Below, piece after piece: positions 1-11,498 of a stretch of DNA of 64,000 bases (position 1 is its first letter; every line of letters begins with the position of its first letter). Source of the stretch: Dryas octopetala (lineage: Eukaryota > Streptophyta > Magnoliopsida > Rosales > Rosaceae). Made by a program: the position numbers and the translations under genes. The notes beneath the pieces were generated by a model. That model ran no database searches. It saw only the letters and a program-made list of their open reading frames with translations, and was not told where the DNA came from. Location: contig OY992833.1 in the NCBI GenBank assembly GCA_963921425.1, positions 10,333,738 to 10,397,737 of the forward strand, written 5' to 3'.

Positions 1-906
1 GTTAAATTTTATGAAATCTATTTGCAGATTACATAAGGCTTACTTGAGTGACTTTTATAAGAGTAAAAAGAAGAGTGAAAAGTGGATGCTAGATGAGCAT
101 AACCGCACGTTTATCTATTGGTTACGTGACAAGGTATTATACTTTTAATTACCCTTTCAATGCACTTACCCTTTGTAAACGTTTGGTAATAATTAATATA
201 TTTTAAAAGTGTTAATTAACCATTAATAATTAATATAGGTGGCAGATGAGATAAACAGTGGATCAAATGACATAACACCCTCAGTGAGGCGACTAGCTCA
301 AGGGCCACCTATGAGTGTGCTTAAATACGAGGGTTATGAGATAGGGGGTGCCATTATCACACAAAGGCACGTGACATGGTACGTTCTGTCCAAAACAGTG
401 GGGTGAGCTTGGTGGCAAATACAATGCAGGTGGCGAGCGCGAAGGATAAAAATCCAGTTTACGCTGATATGGCTTTCTATGGGGTTATCCAAGAGATTTG
501 GGAGCTTGATTATAACAGTTTTCAAGTGCCTTTGTTTAAGTGTGAATGGGTAGAGAACAACAAGGGAATAAAAACAGATGAATTAGGGTTCCTTTTGGTA
601 AACTTGAATAGGATAGGTCACAAGAGAGACGTATTTGCTTTGGCTGCCCAAGTGAAGCAAGTCTTTTATGTAGAGGACCCACTCGACTCTGGCTGGTCAG
701 TAGTGCTTGCAGCCCCGACTAGAGATTATCAAGATGGTGCACATGAGGATGACTTAGGGGACACTGGTGTTCACGCTCAATCCTTTACTGAAGGAATACC
801 ATCTGTCGAGGAATTTGATGATATACTTGGTGATGGTGATAACACTTACAAGAGAGATAATTGCGAGGGCATATGGATTGATCACTCAAGAAAACAAAAA
901 CCATAA
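1..906 (+). pseudogene. CACTA transposase (TNP2-like), C-terminal part with DUF4216
   Basis: Exon 27(?)-133 encodes a stretch ending in EHNRTFIYWLRDK, typical of the linker before DUF4216. After an intron (134-238) the next exon runs to the stop at 904-906. It carries DUF4216 hallmarks: VQNSGVS, YGVIQEIWELDY, FKCEWVENN, DELGFLLVNLNR and QVFYVEDP. The catalytic Transposase_21 domain would lie upstream of the window. The first part of the second exon (239-about 355, LAQGPP...YEGYEIGG) is in a different frame from the rest (from about 357, ARDMVRSVQNSG). One base is missing around 350-358, so this copy is frameshifted and probably cannot make full-length transposase. Family identity is confident; exon ends are inferred from GT/AG. 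Confidence 0.85.
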
Positions 907-1462
907 TCCATGCATTTTTTTGTCATGTAATTTGATGCTAATTTGTAATTTAATTTGCATACTTTCTACTTTAATTGCATACTTTCTACTTTAATTTCTT
1001 TCATTTCAAGAACGATTTGTATTTGTTTTTAGGCTGTTTTCCTTGTATATTTTACCAAGTTGAATATTCCATGGCTTACTTACTTAGGCTGTTTTCCTTG
1101 TATTATTTACTAAGTTTACTAAGTGTTAGTATTGATTAATTAATAGAGGTGAGGAGCTTGTGTTTTCCTTGTGTATATTCATGCTTTCTTATAGATGTGT
1201 ATACCTTGTGTTTTCCTTGTAGAGGCATACTTACTTAGGCTGTTAAAACATTGCTTACAGATGTGTATATATTGATTAATAGAGGTGAGAGACTTGTGTT
1301 TTCCTTGTGTATATCCATGCTTTCTTATAGATGTGTATACCTTGTGTTAATTTTCCTTGTAGAGGCTTACTTACTTAGGCTGTTTTCCATGGCTTACTTA
1401 TGTATGTACTGTAATTTTTTTTTTTAATTACACAATTTTGCTACAGTTTTGATCTTCGAGTA
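907..1462. other. Spacer between the two CACTA genes
   Basis: T-rich, non-coding. It contains an imperfect repeat: a segment with ggctgttttccttgt and gaggtgagRRgcttgtgttttcc is repeated about every 100-190 bp (for example 1031-1050, 1086-1105, 1148-1175, 1284-1310). I see no ORF of note. It probably holds the 3' UTR of the transposase and the promoter of the second gene. Confidence 0.5.
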
Positions 1463-4400
1463 ATGGCAACACCGAAAGGCAAGAAGGGAAAAAGAAAAGG
1501 TAGGGGAACGCCAAAAGGAAAGAAAGGTGCAGTGCCCACACCAAAGGCAACCGAAGTCCCACCTGCAGATGAGGAGAATGTGGATGCCAAAGCAAGCTCA
1601 AGTTCGAAGCAAGCGACGATTACTACTGCTGATAGTAGTTCCACTCGGGGCATTACACAGATGCACCATGTAATTGTGAAGAAAGCTTTAGGCCGAAAAG
1701 TTCAAGTGCAGTATAATACACATGGTGTACCGGTAGGACAAGCTCGTCAGACTTTAGCTTCATACATAGGGGTTAAGGCGAGGACCACAGTCCCTATTAT
1801 TGAAGAAAGCTGGCCGAAGGTGGATAAGGACTTAAAAAAAAATCTGGGAGGATGTTGAGGTATTTCAGCTTTATTTTACCTATTGTAACCGTTAATTTGC
1901 TGCATGTTTATCCTGAGGTATTTGCTGCATTTTTAATGATTGTTTGTCCTCATTAACCCTAAATATAGGCTGCCTTTGATCTTCCCTCTACAAGCCAGAA
2001 GATGGTGCTGTCTTCAGCTGGCATTAAGTGGAGAACATTCAAGACTAATCTTACAAACAGATTCGTGCTTCCATTCAAGGACGATCCAGAGGCTTTGAAA
2101 CTCCCACCCAAGCAATATGAGGACTTCATTGAGAAACGACATTGGGAGGCATTTGTTGCACGCCGACTATCAGACTCATTTATGGTAAGCTTGTTCATTT
2201 GTGCCAGCTGCTGCCAAAAGTTGTTGCTCCAGCTACATTTGATATTTGCAAAGTATTAAATTTTGGTTATTTCAAGAACCCATTTTTCTCATGATATGTG
2301 TTATATTTTGGTTCCTTGTACTTAATTGTAGGAACTACATGAGGCACAAAGCAAGAGAACTGCAAAGAGGAAGTATCACCATAGATTGTCGCGAAAAGGA
2401 TATATAGGCTTGGAGGAGGATTTGGTAAGCTTGTGAATGGATATCTGCATGTCTAGTTTAACTAGCATTTTGCACTTGCATTTTTAATGTTAAATTTGGT
2501 TCTATGGATAGAGGAAACAAAATGTGGCAGCGGAGGATCTTGACCGTTCCGTTCTATGGAAGAAGGCACGTGAAGATTCTAATGGGAACTTAACTGAGGA
2601 AGTACAATCGGTGGCTAATGTCATTGTAAGCATTCTGACTTGTTATTGTACTGGATTTCATAATTGATGAGGTCATTTTTGTGTAATGTAATTTTTCATG
2701 GACATGTGGCAGGACGAATTGCTGGAGAAAAAGAAGCAAGGAGAATTGAAAGTCGAGGGTGCAGTGGACGTTCTAACTATGGCTTTGGAGACTCCGGACA
2801 CCCATGGTAGGGTAAGGGCAGTAGGGGGGAATGTCAACCCTACCACATACTTCAACATTCCCAGAAAACCTAGGGAACTAGTCTCAAAAAATGAGTTGGC
2901 GGCCATGTTAGAAAAGGAGCGTGAAATGTGTAAAATGCTGTTGGAGAGAATTGAAAAGTTGGAGGCGCGGGAGAATGAGAAGGGTGTTCTTACACCTAAG
3001 ACACTTCCAGGCCATGGGAGTGTCTCCGATAAAGCAAGCTGCCAGGATGAGGGAAAGTGTAAGGCTGCAGTGGTTGAGCTAGAAAGGAAGGAGGCAGTAC
3101 ACAAAGACGTCATCGCTGACTGCACAGTAAAGGTATTGGTCTGAGATGGTGTTGTTTTAGCGTTTTGAATAGCACTTTATTTATGTATTGGTATGTACTT
3201 TGTTTGCTTAGGAAAAGTCTTGCAAACTGACTTTGGGAACTACTAGAAAGATTGTTGCATATGGTTCAATTATTGATCTTGCATCTAAGGAAGTGCATGG
3301 GGTTCCGTTGGGTGACGCCAACCTGCGGGTTGCAATTGACATTGCCATTGATGGACAAGCTTTGCTTCCCATTCCAGTCCGAGAGGAGTTAAAAACTGTT
3401 GATGATGCTGTTGGCAGCCATGTCGCTTGGCCTAAAGACCTTGTAATTGAATACAATGATAAGGTAAATATAGTACGTACTTTCATTACTTATGTCTCTT
3501 TATTTTTCTTTCATTACTCAGTTAACCTTGGGTCTTTGTGCTTAACCATGGCAGATGCAGAAGAAACAAGTGCCTGGCATGGTGAAGGAATTATTCAAGA
3601 AGGATGCACCAGCTGAGAAGCTTGTGCCGACAAATTGCAAGCTACTGTATCGTTATGCCCAGGAAGCAATGTATGAAAGTGGAAAAGCAATCACATCTGA
3701 GATAGAGGAAGAAGTCTTTGGAGAAGTCCGAAAACTATTTATCTTGAGAGAGGATATAACTTCCCTCATGGAGATGCAGGAACTCTCCGCGACATGCATA
3801 GTGGTGTATATGAGGTAGTTAAGTTTAATTGAAAAGCTAGTCAAGTTTTGTCTTACTAATCTGCTCTGATATGTATTGTTTTAATTAAATACTATTAGGC
3901 ACCTATATGATAAGCTGGTCAGGTCAAAGATGATTGATATGGTTGGTTTGGTGGATCCGGCCCGTGTTTCTGTTGGAGTAGCAAGCTCAGAGAAACGATC
4001 AACCTACATGGCAGCTCGTTTTCAGCAAGGAAAAAGCGATCGTGTTTTCTTGGTGCCTTACAATTCTGGGTAAGGGTGTTTAGATGATTAACTGACTTTC
4101 TTGAACCTTTTTTATGCCTGTCATTTATTCATGCATGCTAATTATAGTGCTACCCTTTTGAAAGGTCGCATTGGATGTTGACCATAATTACTGAAGATAA
4201 AGACATTGTTTATATAATGGACCCTCTTGCAAAACCGACCTTTGACCAGGGATGGATGGACATTGTCAACACGTGAGTTGATGCTCCCTTATATATTTAT
4301 TGGTTTATGCACTAGGGATAATTTGTTGGGGTGTAACTTATTGTGTTGTTTTGTTGATTCAGTGCGATTAGACAATTCAATGTAGTTACGGGTAGGCGAA

Positions 4401-5335
4401 CGCGCAAAACAATACAGTGGAAGCATCTTTCAGTATGTGTTCCAAATAATTCATTAATGTTTTCCTAATTACTATTTCTGCCATTCCTATTTAAAACCTG
4501 TATGAATACACACTAACTCTATATGCATGCCACTGTTTTCTTCTTGTGATCAGTGTCCTAAACAACCTGGAGGGGTTGAATGTGGTTACTACGTTATGAG
4601 GTACATGAAGGACATCATTGAGGATACGAATCTTGAGTTTGAGAGCACGGTAAAATCGAATCCAAATGACCTTCACGTACATGCAATATATATTTGCTTA
4701 CATCCTTGCTTGAAGTTTCTGAAATTTTGGTTAACTGCATTGCTTATATTGAATACAGCTGGAACCTACTCAAATGGATTTTCTTCATCAATTATATTCA
4801 TGTAAAAAAAAAAAATTAAAAAAATCAAATTATAAGATTAAGCACTATACTTTCTGTTTGCCATCTCTTGTTTCTCCTTGCAGTAAAGAAGGGTTCCATC
4901 TGAACCTGCCTTAAAAAACTGGTCAGTACCAAAACCACACTTGGCCATTATCATGGTTGTCAAAATTCTGTTTTCTACATGCTATATATTGTTCCTTTCT
5001 TATGTAAGCATTCAACTTGTACTAAGTTCTCTTTTGTTTGTCACTAATAATACATCAAACTTAACCATTCTACTGCATGTCTAATTTCTCTTAACCTTTG
5101 AAAAGTTGTCTAGCATTTATTCCCATGGTGTTAGTTATGTGAATTTGCAAAAGCTAGCTGCAAGCATTATTTTAGTATGAGCAAGCTTTAAGCTACCTTA
5201 CTATTGAGCTAATGCAATTTTCCTTTGTGTTTTCAGTGGAGCAAATCAAAGATCAAGCGATGCAGTTACACCAAAGACCAAATTGATGATGTTCGAGAAG
5301 AATGGGGTGACTTTGTTAACTTGAATTATGTGTAG
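1463..5335 (+). CDS. CACTA second gene: DUF8039-like domain plus Ulp1/C48 cysteine protease
   Basis: Multi-exon gene inferred from GT-AG sites. Exons are about 1463-1859, 1969-2184, 2332-2424, 2512-2625, 2713-3132, 3212-3463, 3555-3814, 3899-4069, 4165-4272, 4363-4432, 4554-4649, an unclear small exon near 4884, and 5237-5335 ending in TAG. The N-terminus is Lys/Gly-rich and basic. A middle block (AAFDLPSTSQ ... WRTFKTNLTNRFV) matches plant En/Spm TNPA-type proteins. Exon 3212-3463 (GTTRKIVAYGSI ... HGVPLGDANLRVAI) looks like DUF8039. The C-terminus is a Ulp1 (C48) protease with all three catalytic residues visible: His in GSHWMLTII, Asp in YIMDPLAK, Cys in GGVECGYYVMRY. An A-run at 1834-1842 is one base too long for the frame that reaches the splice donor at 1860, so this copy is probably frameshifted there. 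The protease role in transposition is unknown; SUMO-protease activity is only inferred. Confidence 0.8.
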
Positions 5336-6600
5336 GCTTAGGTATATGTGGTGATGGCTGGATGTGCCATTTTGTGGATATTATAGAACTTAGATCAATT
5401 AATTTAAATGCTGCCATGCCCATATTTTGTAAAGGGGAATAGGGAATTGCATGCCTACTGCCTAGTTTTTTGGAAAAATGCATGCCTAGCCTACTGCCTA
5501 ATAGTTTTTGTAAAGGGTAGTTTTAAGTGCTGCCTAGCCTAGCTAGCTTAGACATATTTGAAGGAAGGGGTAGTTAGAGATGATGAGATCTCCCCCTAAT
5601 TTTTGTAATATGACAACTTTTGGGTCCTTTGAAATATATGACATTTGATGAATGGAATGGATTGTTGAATGAAATGAATCAGTTTGGCTTATCTATGCAG
5701 GTAAAATTGGCCACTAAATAAATATGCTCTAGATGGTTCAATGGTGTTAACCAATTATATCAGTTTTTTGAAAATAAACCCGATATCAAAACAGGTCACA
5801 TAACCCTAATTTCGAAATATATTAGATCAATTCTAATATAAAAACTGAAATGCTATAGAGAATAGATATCTATTTTGGGAAAATAAACTGATACCAACCA
5901 TAGCTTCGTAATCAATTATACAATAAAAACACATATAATAGATGTCTACGATATCATTTTTTATCACCAATACCGATATCTATAAAAATATTTATACCAG
6001 TTCCCTACTTTTTAAACATATAATTCAAATATACGATATCATTTTTAATCACCAATACCGATATCTATAAAAATATTTATACCAGTTCCATACTCTTAAA
6101 ACATTTAATTCACATATACGATATCAGTTATTATAAAAAGAACGATATCTATGAAAATATAAATATCATTTTTATATCTTCAACACATATAATTCACATA
6201 TCAGATATCATTTATGAGAAATAATACCGATGTCTATGATACAGTCTATACCAGTTCCGTAATTTAGGAACATATAAGTCTGATCTAAGATATCAGTTAT
6301 TATATACAATACAGATGTCTATGGAAATAATTATACCAGTTATACGACTAAAACCCATATTATTAATATATATGATATCAGTTATAAATATAATACAGAT
6401 ATAATATATTATAAATATATCATTTATTGCATTTTTAACCATCCAGGAAGGGAAAATATATCGTATTTAAAAAAGGAACTGATTTAAAAACCTCTATAGA
6501 GATCAGTTCAAAACTAATATGTAAACTAATGAGAATAGATATCACGCTTTCCTATATCGAATTTTAGGGGCCTTAGATATCGGTAAATTACTGATATGTA
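5336..6600. repeat. CACTA 3' subterminal repeats
   Basis: After the stop comes about 400 bp of unremarkable 3' UTR-like DNA. From about 5755 to 6600 the DNA is AT-rich and filled with GATATC-centred motifs (accgatatctat, atatcagttat, ataccagtt). Three tandem units of about 86 bp start with cgatatca near 5949, 6035 and 6119; the first two are nearly identical. In CACTA elements such subterminal arrays are the binding sites of the TNPA-type protein. That function is known for the superfamily and inferred here. Confidence 0.75.
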
Positions 6601-6625
6601 TGAGCTTTTTTGTAGTAGTGCACAT

Positions 6626-7810
6626 TTAGCAAAGTTCTATCTGATTTGAGAAAATTCGGAATCCATACGGACTCAAGGTATCAGAATCAGACTTTTCACA
6701 CAAAGCAGGGCTCAAGGATTTATAATCATCTCCTGAGTTCAAAGGGGAGTTGGTCTCGAGAGAAGGAACATATTTTTTCTTCCTAACACGATCAGACATA
6801 AGAAGCTCGAGGCTAGTAGAGTCGTCAGAGCCACATGGAAGAGAACGCTTGTGCCAAGGCAAGAGCTTCCATTTAGCAACTTCAGAATCAAAGTGGATAC
6901 GAGCATCTTCAGTTAGATTCAAGGTCACGTCTGCCTTGATCAATCTCAAAGCCAATTTTCTTCCACTAAGACCAGGAAACTTGGTTTGAACTTCTTTAGA
7001 GTAAATGATAGAACCACGCTCTCGAGAAATTCGGAGAAGCATGACATCTGTAGCTAAAGTCTTTGCTTAAAGCTTAGAGGAAAAAGCGAAACGATGGATC
7101 CACTTCACCCTATCACGATTGAGGGAAGACTCTAAGAAATTCTTGTCTAAAAAAATAATAATAATATTTTGCGTCATTACCTGGGGTGGGCGTGAACTTC
7201 GAGGGGAGACTCAACCACGAGGTTTCAAGGCAGCCCAATTCCCCTTCATAAGAAATGGACGACCTCTCCATCCGTGATAATTAGAAGATGGGTCGAAAAA
7301 TGTTCTCCGACCTTGTTTTGGACTAAAAGAGAAATAAAAACCACTTCCATCTCTCTCTTTGATTTGAGACCAACAATGGAGATAGAAGAAATCCTCAAAC
7401 CCAAGAGCGGCACCTTGCTCGAGCCCAAAAGTAAGAAGCGTCAAAAGGAGAAGGAAGCCGTTAAGACTCAATTGCATAGCAGGGATCCCCGTAAGACCTA
7501 GGACGAGGTGAGTCAAAAGATGAAGAGGAAAGCGAATAAATGGCAAATGCATAGCAGAGAAAACTGCAGAGTCAGAGGGGATACCCTTTCCTGTCTCAAG
7601 GTCGGCATCTTCAGGGAGGGCCTCAAGGATCACGTCTTCGGGAATAGAGTACTTCTTCCGAATTTGGGAAAGTTGATCATCAGAGGGGTTCCACATAGAC
7701 ACAAGGTCCGTAACACGAACCATCTTCATGGGAGAATGGAAGAAAAGAGGAAGAAGCTTGCGGAAACACAAAGAGGAAAGCGTGAGAATGAGGAGAAGGA
7801 CCTGCGGCAA
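6626..7810 (-). pseudogene. Antisense retroelement ORF relic (putative gypsy-type transposon / Transposase_28-like)
   Basis: Two minus-strand open segments. The upstream one (7810-7211) contains WNPSDDQLSQIRKKYSIPEDV, then a hydrophobic block with HLLTHLVLGLTGIPAMQLSLNG and a C-terminal GWRGRPFLMKGNW. This layout resembles the plant 'putative gypsy type transposon' family (PF04195), often carried by Tat-lineage gypsy elements as an antisense ORF. A GT at about 7181 and an AG near 7148 suggest an intron. The downstream segment (7042-6626) is Ser/Lys-rich and unrecognised. It is truncated next to the CACTA terminus. Family assignment comes from memory of the pattern and is moderate. Confidence 0.5.
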
Positions 7811-9137
7811 AGAAAGAAAAAAAAATCAAGGCCTTTTAAAGTCACTAGAGTTTTACTGCAGGTAACTTAAATAGAGTCTTTTTAGGCCCCAAATTCTAGG
7901 AGTTCGACGTTGATTGAGAAATCTAAAATTTTTTCTTTCCCTTCCAAATTCAAGGAGATTGAGAAGGAAAAGGAAAGAGGCATCTATTGGAGCAAAAAAT
8001 CATCATGGCATGTAGCGATTTTCTATTTGTTGAAAATAAAGGAAACTCAATCAAACGAGGAAATAAATTCACAATTAATTAGATGTTTAAAATAAATAAT
8101 TAAGAATGATTATGATTTTTTATATTTATTATAGAAATAATAATGGAAATTAATTGGGCGATTTAATGAGGAGAAAAACATGGGAAATATCTCATGATCT
8201 CCACCATTAATTCCACGATTTCTGAAAGGTAAGAGTAACGGACAAAATCCGGGAATTAATGAGGAAAGTCTGTATAAAACCCATGGAAATCGTCGATAAG
8301 AGGTATGTGAAAAAATCATTATTTACCAAATTGAGAATTTCCTTTCTCTCACTTTAGTATCAAAGAATTTTTTTGTAGGAAATCTCCCACCCTTTGGTGA
8401 GGAATTAAAGCTTCGACGAGACAACAAGGAAAGTTCAGCCACTCAATCAGTTTCACATCAAACGTTCATGCGATAAGCTTTATTATTGTTGACCTAATTT
8501 CTCTTTGAGAAATTTCGGATTCAACAATAAGTAAATTTTGTGAATCTTGGGAACCTGTGGTGTAAGGTAATATTTGAAATATTTACTTTGTAATGGAAAG
8601 TTGTTTGGTTCAACTCTAATTAATTTCCAGTTTCTATCATTGTTTTTGGGGAGACTTAGAATCTAATCCATTTTATGAGTCTTTCGTAGACTAAGACCGG
8701 TAGTGATTTAGGGTTTTTAATCAAGTCCTTTTATTTTTCTTCTTTGGCGGCTTTATGTTAGGTTTCAACTCCGGAATTTTGGGCTCCGCCCAAAGTCCCG
8801 AAGTTAAAAGCTAACATGCAGCCTCTACAAAGCCCACTCTACACCCTAACCAAAAATTCCGGAGTTAAAATCTAACATGCAGCCTCTACAAAGCCTATTA
8901 TATACCCTAGAAGGGAAAATACCCTTCAAATCGAGGAAAATACCCTTCAAATCTGGGGAACTTTATTATAAATTAAAAGGACTTTATTATAAATTTTTAA
9001 AAAATTATTATAAATTAAAGGACTTTATTATGAATTAAAAGAATTTTTTTATAAATTTTAAAACACCCTCGGTCTCCTTCTAAAAATTGTTTTTCTAATG
9101 GATCCAAGCCTAATTATCTCTTGTTTTTATGTGTGAT
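7811..9137. other. Non-coding, retroelement-like and locally repeated DNA
   Basis: AT-rich with no credible ORF. A TATA-like tgtataaaaccc sits at about 8270-8281 in + orientation, followed by a CT-rich segment, so part may be an old LTR or promoter. Local repeats: 8772-8905 holds two copies of ttccgRagttaaaatctaacatgcagcctctacaaagcc-type sequence about 70 bp apart, then two copies of gaaaatacccttcaaatc (8923-8959), then three of ggactttattataaatta (8961-9040). Confidence 0.4.
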
Positions 9138-9362
9138 AAGGTATAAGATGTTTTCATACTTAATAAGATTCAAGAAATTGGTCAAGTATTATTGTCTACA
9201 AAATCATAATCATAGTTGACCATTATCTTTCTTTTCTCTATTCTGGAAATGTATTTGAAAAATGCAAATGGTCATGAAATTTGAGTTTAATATCATTCTG
9301 TAGACAATTAGACTTAACCAATTTCTTGAATCTTATTAAGTATGAAAACATCCTATACCTTT
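9138..9362. mobile_element. MITE-like inverted repeat (about 225 bp)
   Basis: The left arm begins aaggtataagatgttttcat and the right arm ends with the near-perfect reverse complement (atgaaaacatcctatacctt). The pairing continues through TTCAAGAAATTGGT and TTGTCTACA, about 60 bp per arm. The loop of about 100 bp is non-coding. I could not fix the target duplication, so the superfamily is open. Confidence 0.7.
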
Positions 9363-9937
9363 TAAAAGTGGCCAAAGTGATTAAACTTCACTTTTATAGT
9401 TTTTGATTTGTTGAAGTTTGATTTTGAAATCAATATTTATACTAAAACTCTAATAAATATTTTATTTTATTATTTAAAAAAAATTATATTTTAGTCTGAT
9501 ACAACACCAAATATAGATCATTACTATTTTGATAGTCCATCTTCTTAGTCTGATGCAACACAAAACGTAGGACAATACTTAGTTAAGCTTAGTCCAGTCC
9601 GAGAAAGTCCATGATAATTCCAGGAAAAAGTGAAGTCCTTAACAGTGAGGCGTACCAAACGATCCCTAGGTGGACTAAAATATTCGAAATGACACTCATG
9701 TGCGAAACACGTGCTTCTATGTCGAATTTTTCGTCAACAATTTGAACGATGTTAATTATTTACACTTAACTACTATTATAAAGAAAGTACATGATTAAAA
9801 TCGCAAAAAATAAAAATACATGACCAAAGTAGAAATTCGTAAAAGTACATAAACCAAAAGTGTAATTTGATCTCTTTTTTTTTTTTTTTTTGTGTTGCCA
9901 TATTCTACTTTGGACATGTACAAAGTGAGCAAATATA
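9363..9937. other. AT-rich intergenic DNA
   Basis: No ORF, no clear repeat family. A pair of similar short segments (tagtctgatacaacaccaaatatag at about 9492 and tagtctgatgcaacacaaaacgtag at about 9547, each a near copy of the other) is the only structure I see. A T-run lies at 9872-9890. Confidence 0.3.
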
Positions 9938-10476
9938 GGGAAAAATTTTCAAACAGAACAACTGCTTTGAGGTCAATCTTAGTTTAGGACACCAGTTTGA
10001 GTTTGTCTTAGTGTATAACACATATTTAGGATTTGTGTTAGTTTGGGACAATCCGTCAACTCCGTTAACTTTTCCGTAAAAAAAGGGATAATTTGGTCAT
10101 TTTATATTTTTAAAACAAATAAAAACTGAAAAAAAAATAAAAAAGTTACTACTAAAAAACTAAAAAGATTAAAATTGAAAAAAAAAACAAAAGAATTAAA
10201 CTCTCTCTCGGGGCTGGGTGGGGGGGCTTGCGAAGGGGCGGGGCAGGCTGGGTTGGGGTGAAGAGGGGTGGTTGGGGAGGGGCTAGGTTGGGTTGGGGAG
10301 AGAGAGGTAGGGGTGGTTCTGGGTGGGAAAGAAGAAAGCGGACGAGGGGGGGGGGCTGGTGCTGGGTGGGGGGTGCGACGGGGGCTGGGGGTGGAGGGTG
10401 TGACGGGGCGGGGGCTGGGGCTGGGTTGAATGGGGTGCGACAGGTGGTCGGGCAGGCTAGGGGCGGAAATGGGAGA

Positions 10477-10557
<81 letters not shown>

Positions 10558-10981
10558 AGCTTAGGGTCGAGTCGGCAGGTAAGGCCTCCGCCGACGGGTA
10601 AGCTGTCGTCGACGAGGGCATGCAGTCCAGATCTGCTGCATCTCAGTTTTTTTTTTTTGCTTTTTTTGTTATTAGTTTTAATCTATTTTAAATTAATTTT
10701 TAGTTTTAAACTTTTTAATTTTTTTTTTCCTCAAAAAAAAAAGTTTTGATTTTTTTAGGTAGTAAGCTTTGTTATTTAGTTTTTTTTTGTTTAATTTTTA
10801 TTTGTTTTAAAAATATGAAATAACCAAATTATCTTTTTTTTACGGAAAAGTTAACGGAGTTGACAGATTGTCCCAAACTAACATAAATTCTAAATATGTA
10901 TCATACACTAAGACAAATTCAAACTAGTGTCATAAATTAAGATTGACTCTAAAATAGGTGTCCTGTTTGAAAATTTTTTCT
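9938..10981. mobile_element. MULE-like non-autonomous element with GA-rich core
   Basis: The termini gggaaaaattttcaaacag and ctgtttgaaaattttttct form inverted repeats that extend about 200 bp inward: tccgtcaactccgttaac at 10050-10067 pairs with gttaacggagttgacaga near 10850-10867. A 9-bp duplication gcaaatata flanks it at 9929-9937 and 10982-10990. Long terminal inverted repeats plus a 9-bp duplication are the Mutator-like signature. The core (about 10200-10640) is strongly G/A-rich on the + strand with a perfect (GA)n tract. No transposase is encoded. Confidence 0.85.
10480..10551 (+). repeat. (GA)n microsatellite
   Basis: About 35 uninterrupted GA dinucleotides within the G-rich core of the MULE-like element. 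The long + strand open frame through it (RERERER) is a consequence of the repeat, not a gene. Confidence 0.95.
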
Positions 10982-11279
10982 GCAAATATATGTACAAAAG
11001 CGAAATTTGATATGATCTTTTTCACTTACCAAGCTTCAAATGCACATGGCTCTCACCTTTTCACTGATACTTACACAGTTACACGTGGCACTTTCTACTT
11101 TGACTGCGATTAAAGCTCAAACTTAAAAGCTCTATTTTTATTCACATCAAAATAATGATGTGATCAACAAAAGCTTACTTTAAAAGTACAACAAATTTCA
11201 AGCGAAAGAAACATCCAACCCGAAAACAAAACCAAACAAATCAAAACTTAAGAGCAGTGATCACATTAACCATCCAATT

Positions 11280-11467
11280 TATCACCCGCTCTGACCTCTC
11301 ATTTGTCCACCCAGCCGCGACATCTCATTGGTCCGTCACAAATCGCTTGCGTCAGTCGGTCACAGTCCAAGCACACAAAGACCGTGTTGTGTAAACTCAA
11401 AGCAAAAAAAAAAAAAAAGGTAGTTTTACAGGGAGAATGTTTAGAAGCTCTTTCGTTAAGCTTTCCC

Positions 11468-11498
<31 letters not shown>

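Larger units (their letters stand above)
1..6620 (+). mobile_element. CACTA (En/Spm) DNA transposon, 3' part
   Basis: The right terminus at 6602-6620 reads gagcttttttgtagtagtg, the reverse complement of a CACTACTACAAAAAA-type CACTA terminus. The three bases after it (cac, 6621-6623) could be the 3-bp target duplication, but the left end lies outside the window so this cannot be tested. Inside are the end of a TNP2-type transposase, a second multi-exon gene, and an AT-rich subterminal region with repeated GATATC-containing motifs. Gene order and termini are both those of plant CACTA elements. The element abuts an antisense retroelement ORF relic just downstream. Confidence 0.9.

Noticed and set aside
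7274..7870. Lys-rich + strand ORFs at 7.3-7.9 kb
   Set aside because: They are opposite-strand shadows of the antisense retroelement ORF, which has recognisable protein features.
10228..10749. Gly/Arg-rich ORF with RERERE tract
   Set aside because: Produced by a G-rich core and a (GA)n microsatellite within a MULE-like element.
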